NCBI RefSeq assembly: GCF_016545825.1
Contig: NC_052622.1
Coordinates: forward strand, 13,273,001-13,337,000
Direction: 5' to 3'
DNA: 64,000 nt
Source of the DNA: Eucalyptus grandis
Lineage: Eukaryota > Streptophyta > Magnoliopsida > Myrtales > Myrtaceae
Part shown: one piece after another, positions 25,683-38,829 of the stretch
How the letters are laid out: the number at the start of each line of letters is the position of its first letter
Numbering within the stretch: position 1 is the stretch's first letter
The notes under the pieces: model-generated
The model's input: only the letters and a program-made list of their open reading frames with translations
What the model was told of the DNA's origin: nothing
Database searches by the model: none
Translations under genes and position numbers: made by a program

Positions 25683-25827
25683 CCCCCCGCCGCGCCGGCC
25701 GCTGCTGCTCGCCGCCGGCCACGACGCTCGGGTTCAGCAGGAGCGCGCGGCGGCGGCGGCTCCTCGGCGGGCCGCCGCCGGCGCGGACGGGGAAGAGCGA
25801 CGGCTCGTAAGGGATCGCTTGCTGCAT
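25306..25827 (-). CDS. CC-type glutaredoxin (ROXY class)
   Basis: Intronless gene of 173 residues for a land-plant-specific CC-type glutaredoxin; family members bind TGA bZIP factors and modulate their target genes. The active-site motif is CCMS at 89-92. The glutathione-site features FPAVFVGG (136-143) and FGGLD (146-150) are present. The C-terminus ALWL (170-173) is the family's TGA/TOPLESS-interaction end. I chose the ATG at 25827 (MQQAIPYEP...), because upstream in-frame methionines lead into unconserved Ser/Leu-rich sequence. The N-terminal 80 residues are longer than usual and hold an Arg-rich stretch (22-27) and a seven-Glu run (52-58). The coding sequence is very GC-rich compared with its surroundings, as is common for these intronless genes. 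The second Cys is followed by MS rather than the commoner MC. Confidence 0.93.
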
Positions 25828-25957
25828 GATGTCGGGTCTCTCTCTTGGGTTTGTGAGATCGATGGGATCGATTGCGTGAGGCTTATCGAAGGAAGGAAGG
25901 AGTGAAGGAACTCGCGCTTTGCGTTGTGTGCGAAGAGGGCGAAGCTGGGGGGAGCAT

Positions 25958-25965
25958 ATAAATGG
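25958..25965 (-). promoter_or_regulatory. possible TATA-like element of the glutaredoxin gene
   Basis: The minus strand reads TTTATATG within CCACCATTTATATGC, about 130 bp upstream of the start codon and followed by a CT-rich leader. Support is by position and motif only. Confidence 0.3.
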
Positions 25966-26016
25966 TGGGACGGAGGAGAGAGAAAGTAGAGAGAGAAGAG
26001 AGGAGCGGGTGAGGGA

Positions 26017-26024
26017 TGACGTCA
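26017..26024. promoter_or_regulatory. TGACGTCA bZIP/TGA-factor site upstream of the glutaredoxin
   Basis: A perfect palindromic TGACGTCA, about 190 bp upstream of the glutaredoxin start codon, with a further TGACGT at 26093-26098. TGACG is the core bound by TGA bZIP factors, the known partners of CC-type glutaredoxins. Function is inferred. Confidence 0.5.
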
Positions 26025-26099
26025 CGCGACCAGAAGCAGGAGTGCGTCAACGGATGGTTAGGCTTTGGCCTTTTTCCTTTGGGTCGTGTCGATGACGTT

Positions 26100-29000
26100 T
26101 GCACTGGTGTCGCTCAAAAATTCGGATTTTTCTCCCCATAATAAAAAAAAAAAAAGATTTTTTTTTCTTTTCTTGTGATATTGATGTGGTCAAAGTGCAT
26201 TTTAATGAAACTACAATCGGTAATGCGGCTGATTTTATTCCAAATAAGCGAAATTCGCGGCGGAAGTGATTTTCTTTATTTTAAATTTCGCTTTAGTTTC
26301 AGATGGATAGTTTCTTTATTGAGGCATCGAGCGTTTCTTTATTTTTATTTTTTTTTAAAGAAAAAAAAAGGGACGCATGCATGAAACGGTGTCGAAATCG
26401 TGAATTACTAAACGGCATCTAATCATGTGCCTCCATGATGGGCGGTCGCATTGCTATATATGGCATCTTACTTTCACAGATTATGTGAGGAAAGACCGTT
26501 AAGATAATTCCGCATTGAGCATATTATCCTAGGCGACACAAGTCCAAATTAAATCAGATAAATCTGGCAATCAACTCAAAACCGAATCCAATATTCACAG
26601 ACACATCGGCCCGATGATAAGATACCAAATCGAGTCGGATACTGTACAAATACAGCGGATGCAGGCATTCCTCGGCTTTAGAAGGTGTGTAATGGTTTTG
26701 ATTCGGATGAAAAAACGCAAGTTAACATGCCAAAATAAAGACGAAACTCGTCGATAGGAAAAAAGTAAAATTTGGCGAGAAATTACGTGAATCAATCAAA
26801 ACCCTATAAAATAATTTATCTCGTGCAATTAATTACGTAAAATTCCATTATATTAAGTTGAGTGTAAGTCGAATTGGCCAAAAGGAAGTTTTCAATCGGG
26901 TGTTTGTTTAGGGCAGGGGGGAACACGTTGGTGCATGCGTAATGTGGGCTCACGCGGTGGGCGGCGGTTTTTTCCACGCACGTCAGAAAAGAAGAGAAGG
27001 GGGGCGAAGATGGGTTGACCGACAAGAAGCTGGAGCCTTTTGAACAGAAGCTCCTATCGACACCGCATGCATACGCGATGACGTGTGCGACAACGTGTGC
27101 ACGTTTCTTGGCTCGAGACAAGAAGACCAGTTAGGGTTTTTGCCGATCATGGGCAGCCGCTTCCACACTGCGTATATAACGCGTACGGGAAAGGGGATTT
27201 CCCCAAAAAGAAAAAGAAAAAAGAATGGGATAGAACGGTTGTGGACAAATTCCATTATTTTTTAAAATATGTTTTCGTATTTTTTAATTGATTTTTTTAT
27301 GTTATTGTTTTGTTTTGTTTTCTTTTTTCATCTTTTCTATGCCAGTCGTTGGGCCTCAAGTAAGGGTCACCGTGTCCAAAGGCTGGCGAAGATTAGCCTT
27401 GCCTTAGGCCAATGAGAGCAACCCTCACTGGTAGATCACCAAGGCTAGGTCGGCGGAGGAAGAAGAAGAAGAAAACAAAAAATAATAAAATAATAATGCA
27501 AACAATAATAATAAATTAAAAAAAGTATTAATGAAATTAATATAATTTGTTCACGTCAATGTCGTTCATATCACAAAGAACACTTGACTTTCACGTCAGC
27601 GATAGCCGTCAGAATTGGACCGGACTGGATCGGAAACGACGGTTCCCATGAAAGCCGGTTAGGTTCTCGATTCCGATTTAGTGGAATCGGTAAGTATCGG
27701 TCTAATTCTCAATTTTAGGTGTGGAACCGCCTACTCTCCCACCAATAATATATTAAAAAAAAGTTCATCTCAATTACTTAATTATCTTGTAGTTTTTAAC
27801 TAAATATATATGTAAATATATGTATATTTGTAGTTATTGGACATTATTGACGTAATAGGATTAACCCTCTACTTTTTTTTTCTTTTCATTCTAATAATCC
27901 ATTTACTTACTTTTTTAACCAAAACAAAATAAACAAACATAGAGGAATGAGATAACCAATTGGATATTAATGTTTTAACTTTTGTGGATGTTAGGACTTT
28001 TGACATGGAATCTAATTCTCCACATATATCCGGTGTCGGGAAACCTTAAGAGGATTGTACCATGATTTTCAAAGAAATTAAATTTTTAGCTAACAAGTAT
28101 TATTTATTCATTCCGCTCTATAGTTTTCAATCCTTAATCAAAATAAATAACTCACAATTCAACCCAAATATAAGGCCGAACGAGCTTTTGTGCTCTAATT
28201 TGGTGCTCTAAATAGAAATTATGTTCATTGTGAAAATTATTTATTGAATGCAATTTTATAGAGATTGGAGACCAGTTTCATGGACCCACTCACTAATCGG
28301 ACCAACAGTCCGATTCTTGGGTGGATCCATCAAACCAATGGATGGGTCTCGGTTACAATTTTTTGGAACTAGTCTCTAGTGGGCGGTCTTCGGTCCCAAG
28401 GTGGGAATTGCCCACCCGAACCATGCTCACTGTAGTCAGCGATTTTCAGTCATAATTGGCCGGATGGACTATGTTGTCAAATTTTCGAAATATTTAGAAC
28501 TAAATTAACCAAATTGAAAGATAAAAAAATGTATCAACTCAAATGCAATAGGTCTAGGACATTTTCAACAATTTTTCCTATAGATATTAAATTAATAGAT
28601 GAATACGTGATTCAATATTTAAATATCACAACGCTTCTCTTTGCTTATAAACCAAAGTTTGGTTTAAGATTAAGGATTATGAATATATAATGAAAGATGC
28701 AAAAAAAGGACCTCGCAAGATTCAAACTCAAGAATAAAGATTTCTATTCAAATATGATATGAGATTTTATAGGATCATGATCAATTGATCGAAAAACTTG
28801 AGCTTATAAATGTGAATTGTGTTGTACTATATTTGGTAATATGTGTTGCCAAATTAGTACCTAGTGATGGATTCCATAAACTAACATGAATCGTCAACTC
28901 AATCTTTTTTCAAATAACTAGGGGGCATGAGTGTGGTGTATGGAACGCCATACAAGTCCAATGAACAGGTTAAATTCAAACCTTTAGTATGTGCAAGTGA

Positions 29001-29900
29001 TTTTGACCAATACCAACTTATATGCAATTTGTACAATTTGAACGTATGATCTATAGTTGTTATGTTGGAAATTTTCCGTGTTCCAACCAATGGCATCAAA
29101 TTGGAGAGTTCTCTCCCACTCAATTTAAACGGATATTCATAAATAAGAAAACACACATTTCCATGAGGATAGAGAGATGTATTAAGGATGAATTAGCGAA
29201 ATTTGACCAATCGGCATCTCGTGGGTGAATTTAAGGATGCGCTTTTCTATATCGTATGACAACATTCAAATTTTTACCTTTTGAACTTTCTTAAGATTAC
29301 TCGAATCAAGAATCGCCGGTCAAGCCGACACTCCTCATTTTTCCACAACTCTAAAAAATCTACCAGCACGTGGGTCACATTAAGCCGGTTGAGATCATTC
29401 TCATATGAAAAGATAGATATATGAGAAAAATTTTATTTGATTTGACGATTTTCGAATCCGGGTCTACTCATTGGAAAGAGATTTGACTTTGGGGAGCGCA
29501 GGATTATAATGAAGAGGGTTTGGCGCGAGATTTTGCCAAGCTGGCTCTCAGCTTTTGACCGGGGAATAGGAGGCGTGACGTCAGCGAGAGCGCCAGCAGA
29601 AGCGGCCCCTTTCGACAGCAGCGGAGGAGGAGAAGGGGTCAGATCTGACGTGGCGCGGATATTACGCAATCTCGTACCGCACCGCACCACCGCCAACGGG
29701 ACAGCGGCGGGCCTCTCCTTGTCCGCCACGTGCACCACGGCGACATGATTGTCGTGACTTGATCATTGCCTCCAACGCTACCTGTTCCCACGCCATCCTG
29801 GGTAACGTGCCTGATGTCACTTTGCTTTTTACCTTCTCCCTCCCTTTCATTTACATATACATACATATGTATATAATAATTTTTTGAGACTGATTATCTA
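26100..29900. other. gene-poor intergenic region with degenerate repeats
   Basis: Mostly AT-rich. A GC-rich patch near 27340-27450 and GGACCGGACTGG/CGGTCCC-like stretches near 27610-27740 and 28260-28430 look like decayed transposon sequence, but no paired ends were found. The open frames near 29433-29866 are GC-biased overlaps on both strands without family features. Confidence 0.4.
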
Positions 29901-29910
29901 TATCACTAAA

Positions 29911-30488
29911 GAAGCGTTTGCTAACCATTCTGTTTTTGAAAATATTTATACTCATAATTTTTTTTATTCCTTAAATGAGTTTCGAATAGTCGAACGCGTT
30001 TGGAAATTGTCAAACTTTTTATTTTAAAAAAATATTATTACATTCGATACGACATCAAAATTTTAAATAATTTTATTATTTTTCTTTTTTCTTCTTCTTC
30101 TTTCTCTAGTCGACGACCTCACCGACCTCAGGGGAGCCTTACTGTGGTTGGGCGAGGCTTGACTCGCAAGCGAGGTCGGCCCTACCTGATGATGGCTAGA
30201 ATAGTCCAGATCTCGCCCAACTACGAGAGGTCGTCGGACCCTGTCTAGTCGGTTGTTGGCCAAAGCGGAAGAATAAGAGAAAGAGAAAAAAAGAAAATGG
30301 TTTGGGCTTATTTCTCGAGTTGTTCCCAAAATTAAAAAATAACTTTTTATTACTTCTTGATTTTATTTCAAATTTGTTTATGAAAACTAATTTGTTTCTA
30401 AGAACAAAAATTTTACTTAATGGATTTTTTTTAATTCTAAATAACAAAATAACATAAATAGTTACTATTTAATCGGTTACCAAATATA
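29911..30488. mobile_element. possible hAT-like MITE
   Basis: The 7-bp word CACTAAA flanks the block on both sides (29904-29910 and 30489-30495), close to the 8-bp duplication of hAT elements. The ends share a short inverted word around TTTGSTAACC. The interior has a GC-rich core (about 30110-30250) inside AT-rich arms, as in the other small elements of this window. Terminal repeat similarity is weak. Confidence 0.45.
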
Positions 30489-30495
30489 CACTAAA

Positions 30496-33040
30496 TGTGT
30501 TAAAATTGATTGAAGACTCATTTGTTAACCTACATATAATGAGTTGGATTGTTTATGGATTAGCTAGACTTTGCTAAATGGGCCGATATAGATTCGAGTA
30601 ATAAAGTCCAATAAAATATGGGTTTCTAATAGATGTAAAATCCAATCCGCATGAAATGCAATCTCCATCATGATCTTTTTTTTTTGTTAAAAGAAATTGA
30701 AAGATAGTAAAAAAAATTACAATTTTAACATATGATTTTATGTGTTTATATTTATGGACTTATTGATTTTAAGAGATGTCGGATACTTGGTTGGGAAATT
30801 CTGCCTGTGTTTCACCTAAACCACATGAATTTATATAGGAAAAAATATCAAAAACATGCCTTGCTTGTCAACCAGCGGATATATTCCTACTTTTAAAAGT
30901 ACCGAGATTAATCTTTGAAGACCAATTTGCGCATTCACATTTACTATCATCTGGTCCATGTATTAAAAAAAAGTGCCATTTTCTTTTGAGATATGCCAAT
31001 CCTTAAATTCACACCAATATAAACACTAAAGAATCAACTAAAAATCAAATCACTAAAACTCTGAGGTGCGCAAAGGAACGCAATTCGGTCTCTGTAAAAA
31101 CGGGATTTTGCTTAGATGTGAGCCAATGATATTTTGCAAAAGTACGGCGTACATAAGTAGTCATTGAAGTTAAAATGAGGTATACTCTAGCTATTTCTCC
31201 TTAATGGCATTATATGGGAAAAATTATTGGACGTAACTATATAATAATTCAAAAAATGTCTGGAAATTCCCGTCGGTTGATTGGATTTTAATACGGATGC
31301 CGACCCACATCTTTCCGATATTTTTGACTAATTATTTTTCTAGATGCAGTCACATCGATATTAGATGATAGAATCCTACTTTTGACCATCCGCGTGCTGA
31401 CAACATCATGACGTAATTTGGCCACATCTCTAAATGATGAACATGTCTCGTCTCATTTCTTGGGCCCCAAACAAAAACTACTTCTTTTTTTTTTTTTTTT
31501 TTCCTTTGCTGGTCTAATCAGAAAGGTCGCACCTTCTTTATGGGCGTGGTCCCATTAATAATTCAAAAGACTTTACCAAAACTAAATAAAATAAAATAAT
31601 GAAAAAAGAGTAAATAAATGATTCCATATGCTTTATTTTCATCTCAAGGAAAAGGCTAGAGCGCCAAAGTCCGAGTTTACACAGTGTATATTGTGTATAA
31701 TAATTCTAGGAGACATTATCCAATCGTTCTTAATCTTATTGTCCGGATCCTAGTCCAATTCTAAACCTTTCATTTCTACCAATTTGATTATGGATTTTTA
31801 CGTGAAATTTCATTTTAGTCATTCCGATAAATCTTCGCTTGAAATCGTCGGCGTGGCGATATGTCACGTGGGACGGCGGGTGAGGACCAGACCGCCGCAA
31901 TATTTGTATAGTGCATCGCTATTGAACGTCGAGAAGATACATATGGTCATCTCCTACTTTGCTTTTGGCGTCCTTTGCGTAAAGAAAAGCAATGCCCGAT
32001 GACATTTCCAATCGAAACGAGAGGTGGACAACGAATCCAACGCATACCGATGTTTGACAAATTGCGTTTGCCGCGGAAGAAAAGAAGGGGGGGCGTCGTC
32101 CTCCAATTCCTGCTCAGCCGTGGAAAGACGATTTCACTTGGACCGACTCGTGCACCGCACTGAACCCCCACCCTTATTTTGTCATGGAATGGAAAAACGG
32201 TGGACTCAGAGCCACCGGTATTTTTCCACACCTCTTTTAACTTACGTATGGTGCCCATCCGATTGGATGATCATCATTGGGGAATATACTCTTTTGCTTT
32301 CACTTGCCTTTCACTTTTCTTTCCGCTATTTTTTTTCATGGTGATTCCGCACCCATTTCTTGTCCCGATTCGAAGAACCCATGAATGTTGAGGCATTTTT
32401 ATCTTGTTAGAGCATCTCGCGTTGCTTAATGTGTGATTCATATGCTCTTTATATATATAAATATATGACATCTTTTCATCTACCGTACATTTTAAGTGAC
32501 GTAGGTTTTGCCTTGGTTGATTTTGTATGTGCAGCCTCCTCATTCGTCGAATTCCATGTGTATTCATATGCTATTTATATGCACGTGGTATCTTCTGTGA
32601 GACCACTAACAACTTTTCTAAAAATTTAAGATTTTAATTGAAATGGCTTGATATTTAAATATTCTATAACTCCCCTCCATGCTTAATCTGATTTTTTACC
32701 CAATACTAAATGTGAAAATATTTATTGGAAAGGTAAAAAGAGTTCTTAAAAATTTGAATTCAAGACCTCATACTTGATACCATGTTGGCTTTTGTAGAAT
32801 ATTTAAATATTAAATCATGCATTCATCTCATAACTCGTTATCTCTTCGTCTCTTGATTAAGTTTTTGGATTGGACCGTCCATCAAATTTATCGTTCCCAC
32901 CCAAAATTTCAAAGTGCAACTTGCCAAAATATACACATACTTATATGTACATCTATTATTCACATTGGATTCAAGAGCCAAGGTGACATAAAACAGAGGG
33001 TTTGTTTTTCATGCACGACACCCGTGAAGTTGAAGTTTTA
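30496..33040. other. intergenic, no gene seen
   Basis: AT-rich, with poly-T (about 31483-31502) and A-rich runs. Short open frames near 31784-32391 overlap in several frames and show no conserved motif. Confidence 0.45.
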
Positions 33041-33041
33041 G

Positions 33042-33740
33042 TTGTCCGAGGTGACGAATTTGGACCGCTTGGGTATATCGTCAGGCATGCCGCAGCAGCT
33101 AGGAACCAATCAAAGTGCAGAGCAGGCAGTGGAGGAGCGAAGAAGAGAGAATTGCGGGCGACAGAATGATGTCAAGAGAAGCAGCAGATGCAAAATGCGT
33201 GCGCGGGCGGGCGAGCGTGGGGAAGGTGGGAACCAGCTAGCAACCGACCAAATTTGGGGCGTGGACTGCAATGGAAGCAGGATCATCGTACGACTGCTGA
33301 CTACTACTCATGACCATGATTGCTGCTGGGATATCATTCTGCGGTCCAACGCATGCCACAATTTTCCTAAAGCTCTCTCTCTCTCTCTCACTCTCCCTGC
33401 CCTGTTCTACCCGACTCCCTCTTACCCTTTCGATCAAACGGTTCAGCCTGCTGCCACGAATTCGGATCGAATGCTTTCCTAACTTTCTCGTGACATCGTG
33501 TCGACGACCTTTCCAACCCACCCGGAGAAATCTGGCCTCGGCCCCTGTTAGGAACGAGACCGAGTCGACCGCCACTGGCAAGAATGTCCAAGAGCTCGTG
33601 CGGGATTCTCTTGCGGGCCCTGCATGATTCCTCCCCGGACAGTCCGGCCTCGGCCCTGGTTTTGCGTTGACCGAGTCAATCGCAACCGCTGAATATTACA
33701 GTGCTCATGTGGGTCCTACATGATTCCCGCGATAGCCACT
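33042..33740. other. GC-rich block, possible decayed relative of the 61.4-62.4 kb block
   Basis: GC-rich sequence with a CT run (about 33375-33395) and the phrase GGAACGAGACCGAGTCGACC, which resembles GGAACGAGACCGAGGCTGCC at about 61888. It also contains a GTGGGTCCTACATGA phrase like the one near the right inverted end (62369-62384). Open frames overlap on both strands and I do not call a gene. Confidence 0.3.
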
Positions 33741-34660
33741 AGCCAGCTTCTATGATTACGTCTAGTCATGGATTTAGGACAAAGTTTCCCCCGTCAGACA
33801 TTGGCAAGACAGCCTTACCCAACTTGTCTCCTCACAGCCACATATATTGTGGAAACGTCAGCATTGACGCTCAAATCTCTAGGCTAGCATCTAGGACAAG
33901 CAAACCGATCCTAAGTAAATATTCAACAATGTTGACTTCATTTTGTAATTGGTTTGAACTGACTGGTGCAGAATGTGAACATACGTTGAAGGATGTCAGC
34001 ATCGAAGATGATCTGGGTCTCCTCTACTGCACAGAAGTATAGATCTCTCCTGTTCATAGGGAAATCAGCTGCTCGAATATCCCTGACCATATCGAAAACC
34101 AGGATTACAAGCCGGGCAATCCGACGTCACAGGATACAGCGCCCAACTAGCGCAGGATATTTCACAGCTGACTTGCTCCCCAAAAGAGCAACGATTAAAA
34201 GTCACTCCATTTGCCAATCTACAGCTCCACAAGTGAGCCTCTTACTGTTTCAATTTATGCAAGTTGAAAAAATCAATCATTGAGAGAAACGCTTAATGTG
34301 CCGAATCAGTTGCCTCACTATGACAAAGCAAGTGATTTGTTAATTCTTCGACCTCTTAAATAAATGACTTGCCGATGTACAATCACCTCGTCAAAGCGAC
34401 GATTACAACCAGATTAATCAAAGCGCCACCTTCGTTGGTCATGGTGAGAAAGAATTCCCTACCTTTTTGAAATTACGGAAACAAAAGGACAAATAAAGAG
34501 ATAGAGGTATCCCGTTTGAATCTTGTCTGAGCAGTTAATATATATCCCTCCCGAGAGCATTGCTTTTCCAGAGTTCAGAAGGTCAAGAAAATTTACTTGG
34601 CATGCACAGTTGGAAGTACTCTTGTTATTGGACGAATGGAGGATTAAAACTAACCATATT
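33741..34660. other. 3' flank of prohibitin, no firm gene
   Basis: Short frames on both strands. A minus-strand Cys-rich reading around 34000-34220 is interrupted by stops and has no recognised family. The right end probably includes the prohibitin 3' UTR. Confidence 0.35.
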
Positions 34661-34679
34661 GAAAATTAACCGTTTCCCC

Positions 34680-37452
34680 TCATTTCTTCTTACTGGTTGT
34701 GCTTGCTAATTCCATAGCCTGGAGATTAAGCAACAGATCGTCTGAATTCAGGAAAACCTTGTTGTTCGAATTTGAAATTGTATGGGCGATTTCTCTTGAA
34801 GCTTCGATCCTCCTCAGAGTGATAAATGCAGGATTATTGGCTATAGCTTGACCTATCAACTGAGCACTCGTGGCCTCACCCTGTGACATACCAAGAGAGG
34901 AAATAGATCAATCAAAGGCCGAAATAAAAGAACCATCCGAGAATAGAGGTAACTGAAGTTGCATGCCTAGGTTATTTCAGCAGGCCAAAATAGTCCCAAG
35001 CTGAATCTGCATTCATACCTGTGCTCTGATGACGGCACTCTTCTTGTCTTGTTCGGCTTTCTCCACAACAAATTTAGCCCTTTCAGCTTCTTGTGCAGCC
35101 ACTTGTTTGGCCTCAATGGCAGCAGTGAACTCCCTTCCAAAAGTTAGAGTAGTAATGGACACATCATCCAATGCAATATTGAAGTTAGCTGCTCTCTCTG
35201 TCAATACCTTCCGTATTTCCCTACTGACAGCCTGAGACAGGATAACCAAATTCTTAGCAAATATGTTACAGAAATATATTGATAAGAATGGACCTTAACA
35301 AAGGGAGAAATAACAAACCCTGGACACATTAAACAGTGATTTTGTGTTAATGGAACTCCACAGAAGCCTTACTTTAAGGGCCCGTATCATCTCAAAAAGT
35401 AGAATCAAAATAAAGTCTATACATAGATAATAAAAGATCACAAAATGTACAAATTTCTAAACTTAAATAAAATTAGTTTCATAAGGAAATAGAATCTGCT
35501 CCGAGGTATGAGATCTTATGATCTAAGATTCTGAAATCCAGAACTTGATTTTAAACACCAGGCACTGCTACTATCCTAGGTACATACCAAATCCAGGATC
35601 ACCGAAAAAAGGGCGAAGCGGATAGAAAGTAGAAAAGGGGCATAAATCACACTTTCAGTAAGAGAAGCAGCAGCAGCTGATGATTCAAATCACCATCAAT
35701 TTCTCACTTTTTCTGGCATGTAGATGCCACATTGAAAATCGACATGCTGAACCGAAGAGAACCAAAACAGCTTGTTACCTCTCTTTGGGTAATAAGTTGG
35801 CTTGCATTGTACTGCGCAACCACTGCTTTCAAAGTTTCATGAATTATCGATGGCAAAACCCTCTCATTGTAGTTTTCTCCCAGGGTACGATAAATTGTAG
35901 GCAATTGGTCGGGTACAGGACGAGTTAGGACTCGAAGTCCAATTTTGACCTACATGAAAAGAGATGCTCAATTTCAATGGGCATGAGCTTTAACATTCAA
36001 AATGATTCTAACAAAGGGTAATGATTTGGGTGAACAACCAATCTGATGCAACAACAGCTACTGGTTGCCAAACAAACATAGAACAATATAATAAATCTGA
36101 CAGTCACGTGCAATTGAACATTGCTGCAGAAGCTCCCACAATTGTGTGCGTCAGCAATCTTGTGGGAACTTAATCAGCACAAGTCAAGCAAAAATGATCT
36201 GTGATATTCATTTCTGGCATTAATCACGACTAATTTTCTACCTCAGCTACAATGAGTGAGAAAAGGTTCTACATGCCCTCAGGACAACAATTGGTTGCCT
36301 TTCCTTATTTGATTGGGGAAGATGAGAGTTATCTCCCAGAAGAACAATCATGTATAAGATGGTAGAGTGATAGACCAGATTCGACCATCTACTATCGTCA
36401 ACGACACAAAAAAGAAGAATATGGTCAAAAGAGGTGAATGTCACATGAAAACCAATGTATCTCCGCAATCACGACATATGCATTGATAATTGTGGCTGGT
36501 AGTTAATCAATTCATATCTATAATGCAATAGAAGTTAATACTTCTACTGCTATCACCAACTAAAAGATGCCCATGTAGAAGATTCCGACAGTCCCTGATG
36601 CACGCATAATAATTAGGAAAGGCCTGCCAGACTTTTCATAAAGATCTAATTTCCTCATAGTCAGACAGGTTCTCTTTTCTCAGATCACAAGGTGGCCTTA
36701 TATAAATGAGTTGAAAGGAAAAACTAACGTAAATACCTACTCTGCCTAATAGTGACAGTGTATTACCAATTATAAAGCAACAACAATTACCATCTGAAGG
36801 TCCCGACTTCCTGAAGTACTCTCGATCAAATGAGGTCGTGCTCGTACATCGTAGATAATTGGTCTCTCGAACCATGGTATCATTAGATGCGTCCCTTCAG
36901 GATAAACCTGTAAAATTACCAGTGAGTTCAGCATGATGAATTATCCAAACAAACCTCCATTTAGAAAACCATAGGTCTATCATTTATACTCCTCTCCTCT
37001 AAATTAGTCATAAATTTGTAATTCACTAGCTTTAGCACCATCTCCTGATCCCATGCATGTTACCTTCCTGGAACAATTTTTTTATCGAGAACAGCAGTAG
37101 AAGCACTAGAAAAAAGAGAGAGTCAATTTTGAATGATATATCTCCCTATTTGAAGACTATATAATCCATCATCCATTTCATGATCAAGCAGTAAAGTATC
37201 ACATTTCATCAAATGAGTACCAAGAATTCCTGAGAATGACCAGAACACCTTCCTAGTAAGAACCACGTGCATGCGCAACAAAATATGACAAGCGCCCTTA
37301 ATGCAATAGAAAAAAAAAGTTGAGAAAACAAACTATATGAAGAAACATTTTTGAATGCAAGTCGAAGGTAGGGAAAGAGAGTAAGCACATTAGCATATGC
37401 TAAAGGCATGACCAGTTTTCTATCTACAGGTTCCCATTGATATACATATGTA

Positions 37453-37507
<55 letters not shown>

Positions 37508-37770
37508 AGCACAAAACTACTCTCATAAAACTATAACATGAATCCTGTTAGATTAAAGAGAATTATAAGCAGTAGTGGAGGTAAATAAGTAACCTTCTCT
37601 TTAACACCACTTAGGCGGTTGAACATAATGGCTCTATGCCCTCCCTCGACATTGTAAAGACTGTTAGTGGCTCCATACAAGCCAAGACCACCGATCACTC
37701 CCAGCTTGAGCAATGCAGATGCTGCTCCACCTCCTGGCACTTTTGGAACTTTCATGTTATTGAAATTCAT
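34680..37770 (-). CDS. prohibitin, type II (PHB2-like) mitochondrial scaffold protein
   Basis: Prohibitins form ring complexes in the mitochondrial inner membrane and support protease control, cristae and respiratory function. Five coding exons (37594-37770, 36791-36907, 35779-35949, 35019-35231, 34680-34880) join in frame to 292 residues, the usual plant length, with no defects. The N-terminus [20 protein letters not shown] and hydrophobic segment [11 protein letters not shown] (about 23-33) anchor the protein. The SPFH/Band-7 domain follows, with [12 protein letters not shown], the [20 protein letters not shown] stretch and SGSRDLQM. The helical C-terminal half carries [20 protein letters not shown]. 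The N-terminal anchor without a cleavable presequence, and the long C-terminus, match plant type-II members (PHB1/2/6 group of Arabidopsis). A further intron interrupts the 5' UTR. The promoter has site-II and telo-box motifs usual for nuclear genes of mitochondrial proteins. Confidence 0.96.
37457..37504. repeat. (GA)n microsatellite in prohibitin intron
   Basis: About 48 bp of pure GA dinucleotide repeat in the intron between the first and second coding exons of prohibitin. Confidence 0.95.
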
Positions 37771-37774
37771 CTTC

Positions 37775-38638
37775 CTATAAGCACGAAAAAGTCAACCATA
37801 AATTCCTGCAAAGATGACAAACCTCATATCCATTTACTTTTCTCATATAAGGAACAAATAGATTAGACGGTGCAATTAAAAGAAAAGTCCACTTAGGGCC
37901 AAAATAAATCCCATTTGTAATCAGTAGCAGACGCGATGATTACACAACGTCTTTCGATCATAAATCCCGGCACGAAAGGAAGCCAAATGACAACACCCCA
38001 ATGCACTCTAATATAGTGAAGCCAACGATCTTTCCAGGCAACAGGTCAAAATTCTGACCCTAAGCTAATCCAGAGTACCCTGACCACTTCCTAAAAGTAT
38101 CCTCTTCGACTACATTCTCAAATGCCCAACGTTCCACGCACCAACAACCGTAAACGGCATATCGCCAGCACCCCCTTTCAACTGATTCGGCGAACAGCAT
38201 CATGAGCCTAAGATGTACGAACTTGCCGAACCGACAACCATGACATAACACAGAACATAACATAACATGACATGACTTATCTTGCCCACATCCATTATAC
38301 GATATAGAGAGAAATTCCGACGCACATTGATCGACCCGGCGAGAAAAAAAAGGGAACGGTCAGCAAAGAAATGCCACCAACAGCACATGCTATTACCGTG
38401 TCCACCGAGTAACCGAAAGACCAAATTGAAACAACGCTTGAAAAAAAGATTCCACTAGAAAATAACCAACTTGCGACTCAATTCCGGAGACCCCAAAATC
38501 GCACGACCCTCAAATTTGCTACGTGGGTCAAATAAACACAACCGAACTCACTTTCAGCAAATTTCAACGACGACCACGACGACGGGAATTAACAAATTGA
38601 GCAGAATGACGAGAGGCAACGCACGATCTCGTTTGTAC
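37775..38638 (-). other. 5' UTR intron of prohibitin
   Basis: A GTACAA donor on the minus strand at 38638 follows CCGAAG, and a TATAG acceptor at 37775 leaves GAAG directly before the ATG at 37770. The 864-bp length is typical of the leader introns of housekeeping plant genes. The upstream part of this intron, together with the leader exon, is what was copied to 47826-48352. Confidence 0.6.
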
Positions 38639-38800
38639 CTTCGGCTTGGTGGTGAGAAAAGCAAGAGCTCTGTAGGGTTTATGGCTGTGATCGTAAGCTA
38701 GGCAATGGAGGAAGGGAGGGTTTTAGGGCTTCTGCGGATTAGAGATGAGAGATGAGAGATGGGCTTGTGGGCTTGGATTCATATGGAAAATGGGCCAAGT
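38639..38800 (-). promoter_or_regulatory. prohibitin leader exon and promoter (telo-box, site II)
   Basis: On the minus strand a telo-box AAACCCTA lies at 38673-38680. Three site-II words (TGGGCT 38760-38765 and 38768-38773, TGGGCC 38791-38796 on the plus strand) lie within 40 bp. This pairing is known from plant genes for ribosomal and mitochondrial proteins. The transcription start is probably near 38700-38730. Confidence 0.55.
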
Positions 38801-38829
38801 TTGGTTCTTTTCCACCCTTCATTTCGATC

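Noticed and set aside
29433..29866. GC-rich antiparallel frames with possible small-protein starts
   Set aside because: Composition-driven, overlapping on both strands, with no domain or splice context.
33752..34283. Frames on both strands, including a Cys-rich minus-strand reading near 34000-34220
   Set aside because: Interrupted by stops and not matched to any family I know. It could be a decayed exon, but support is too weak.
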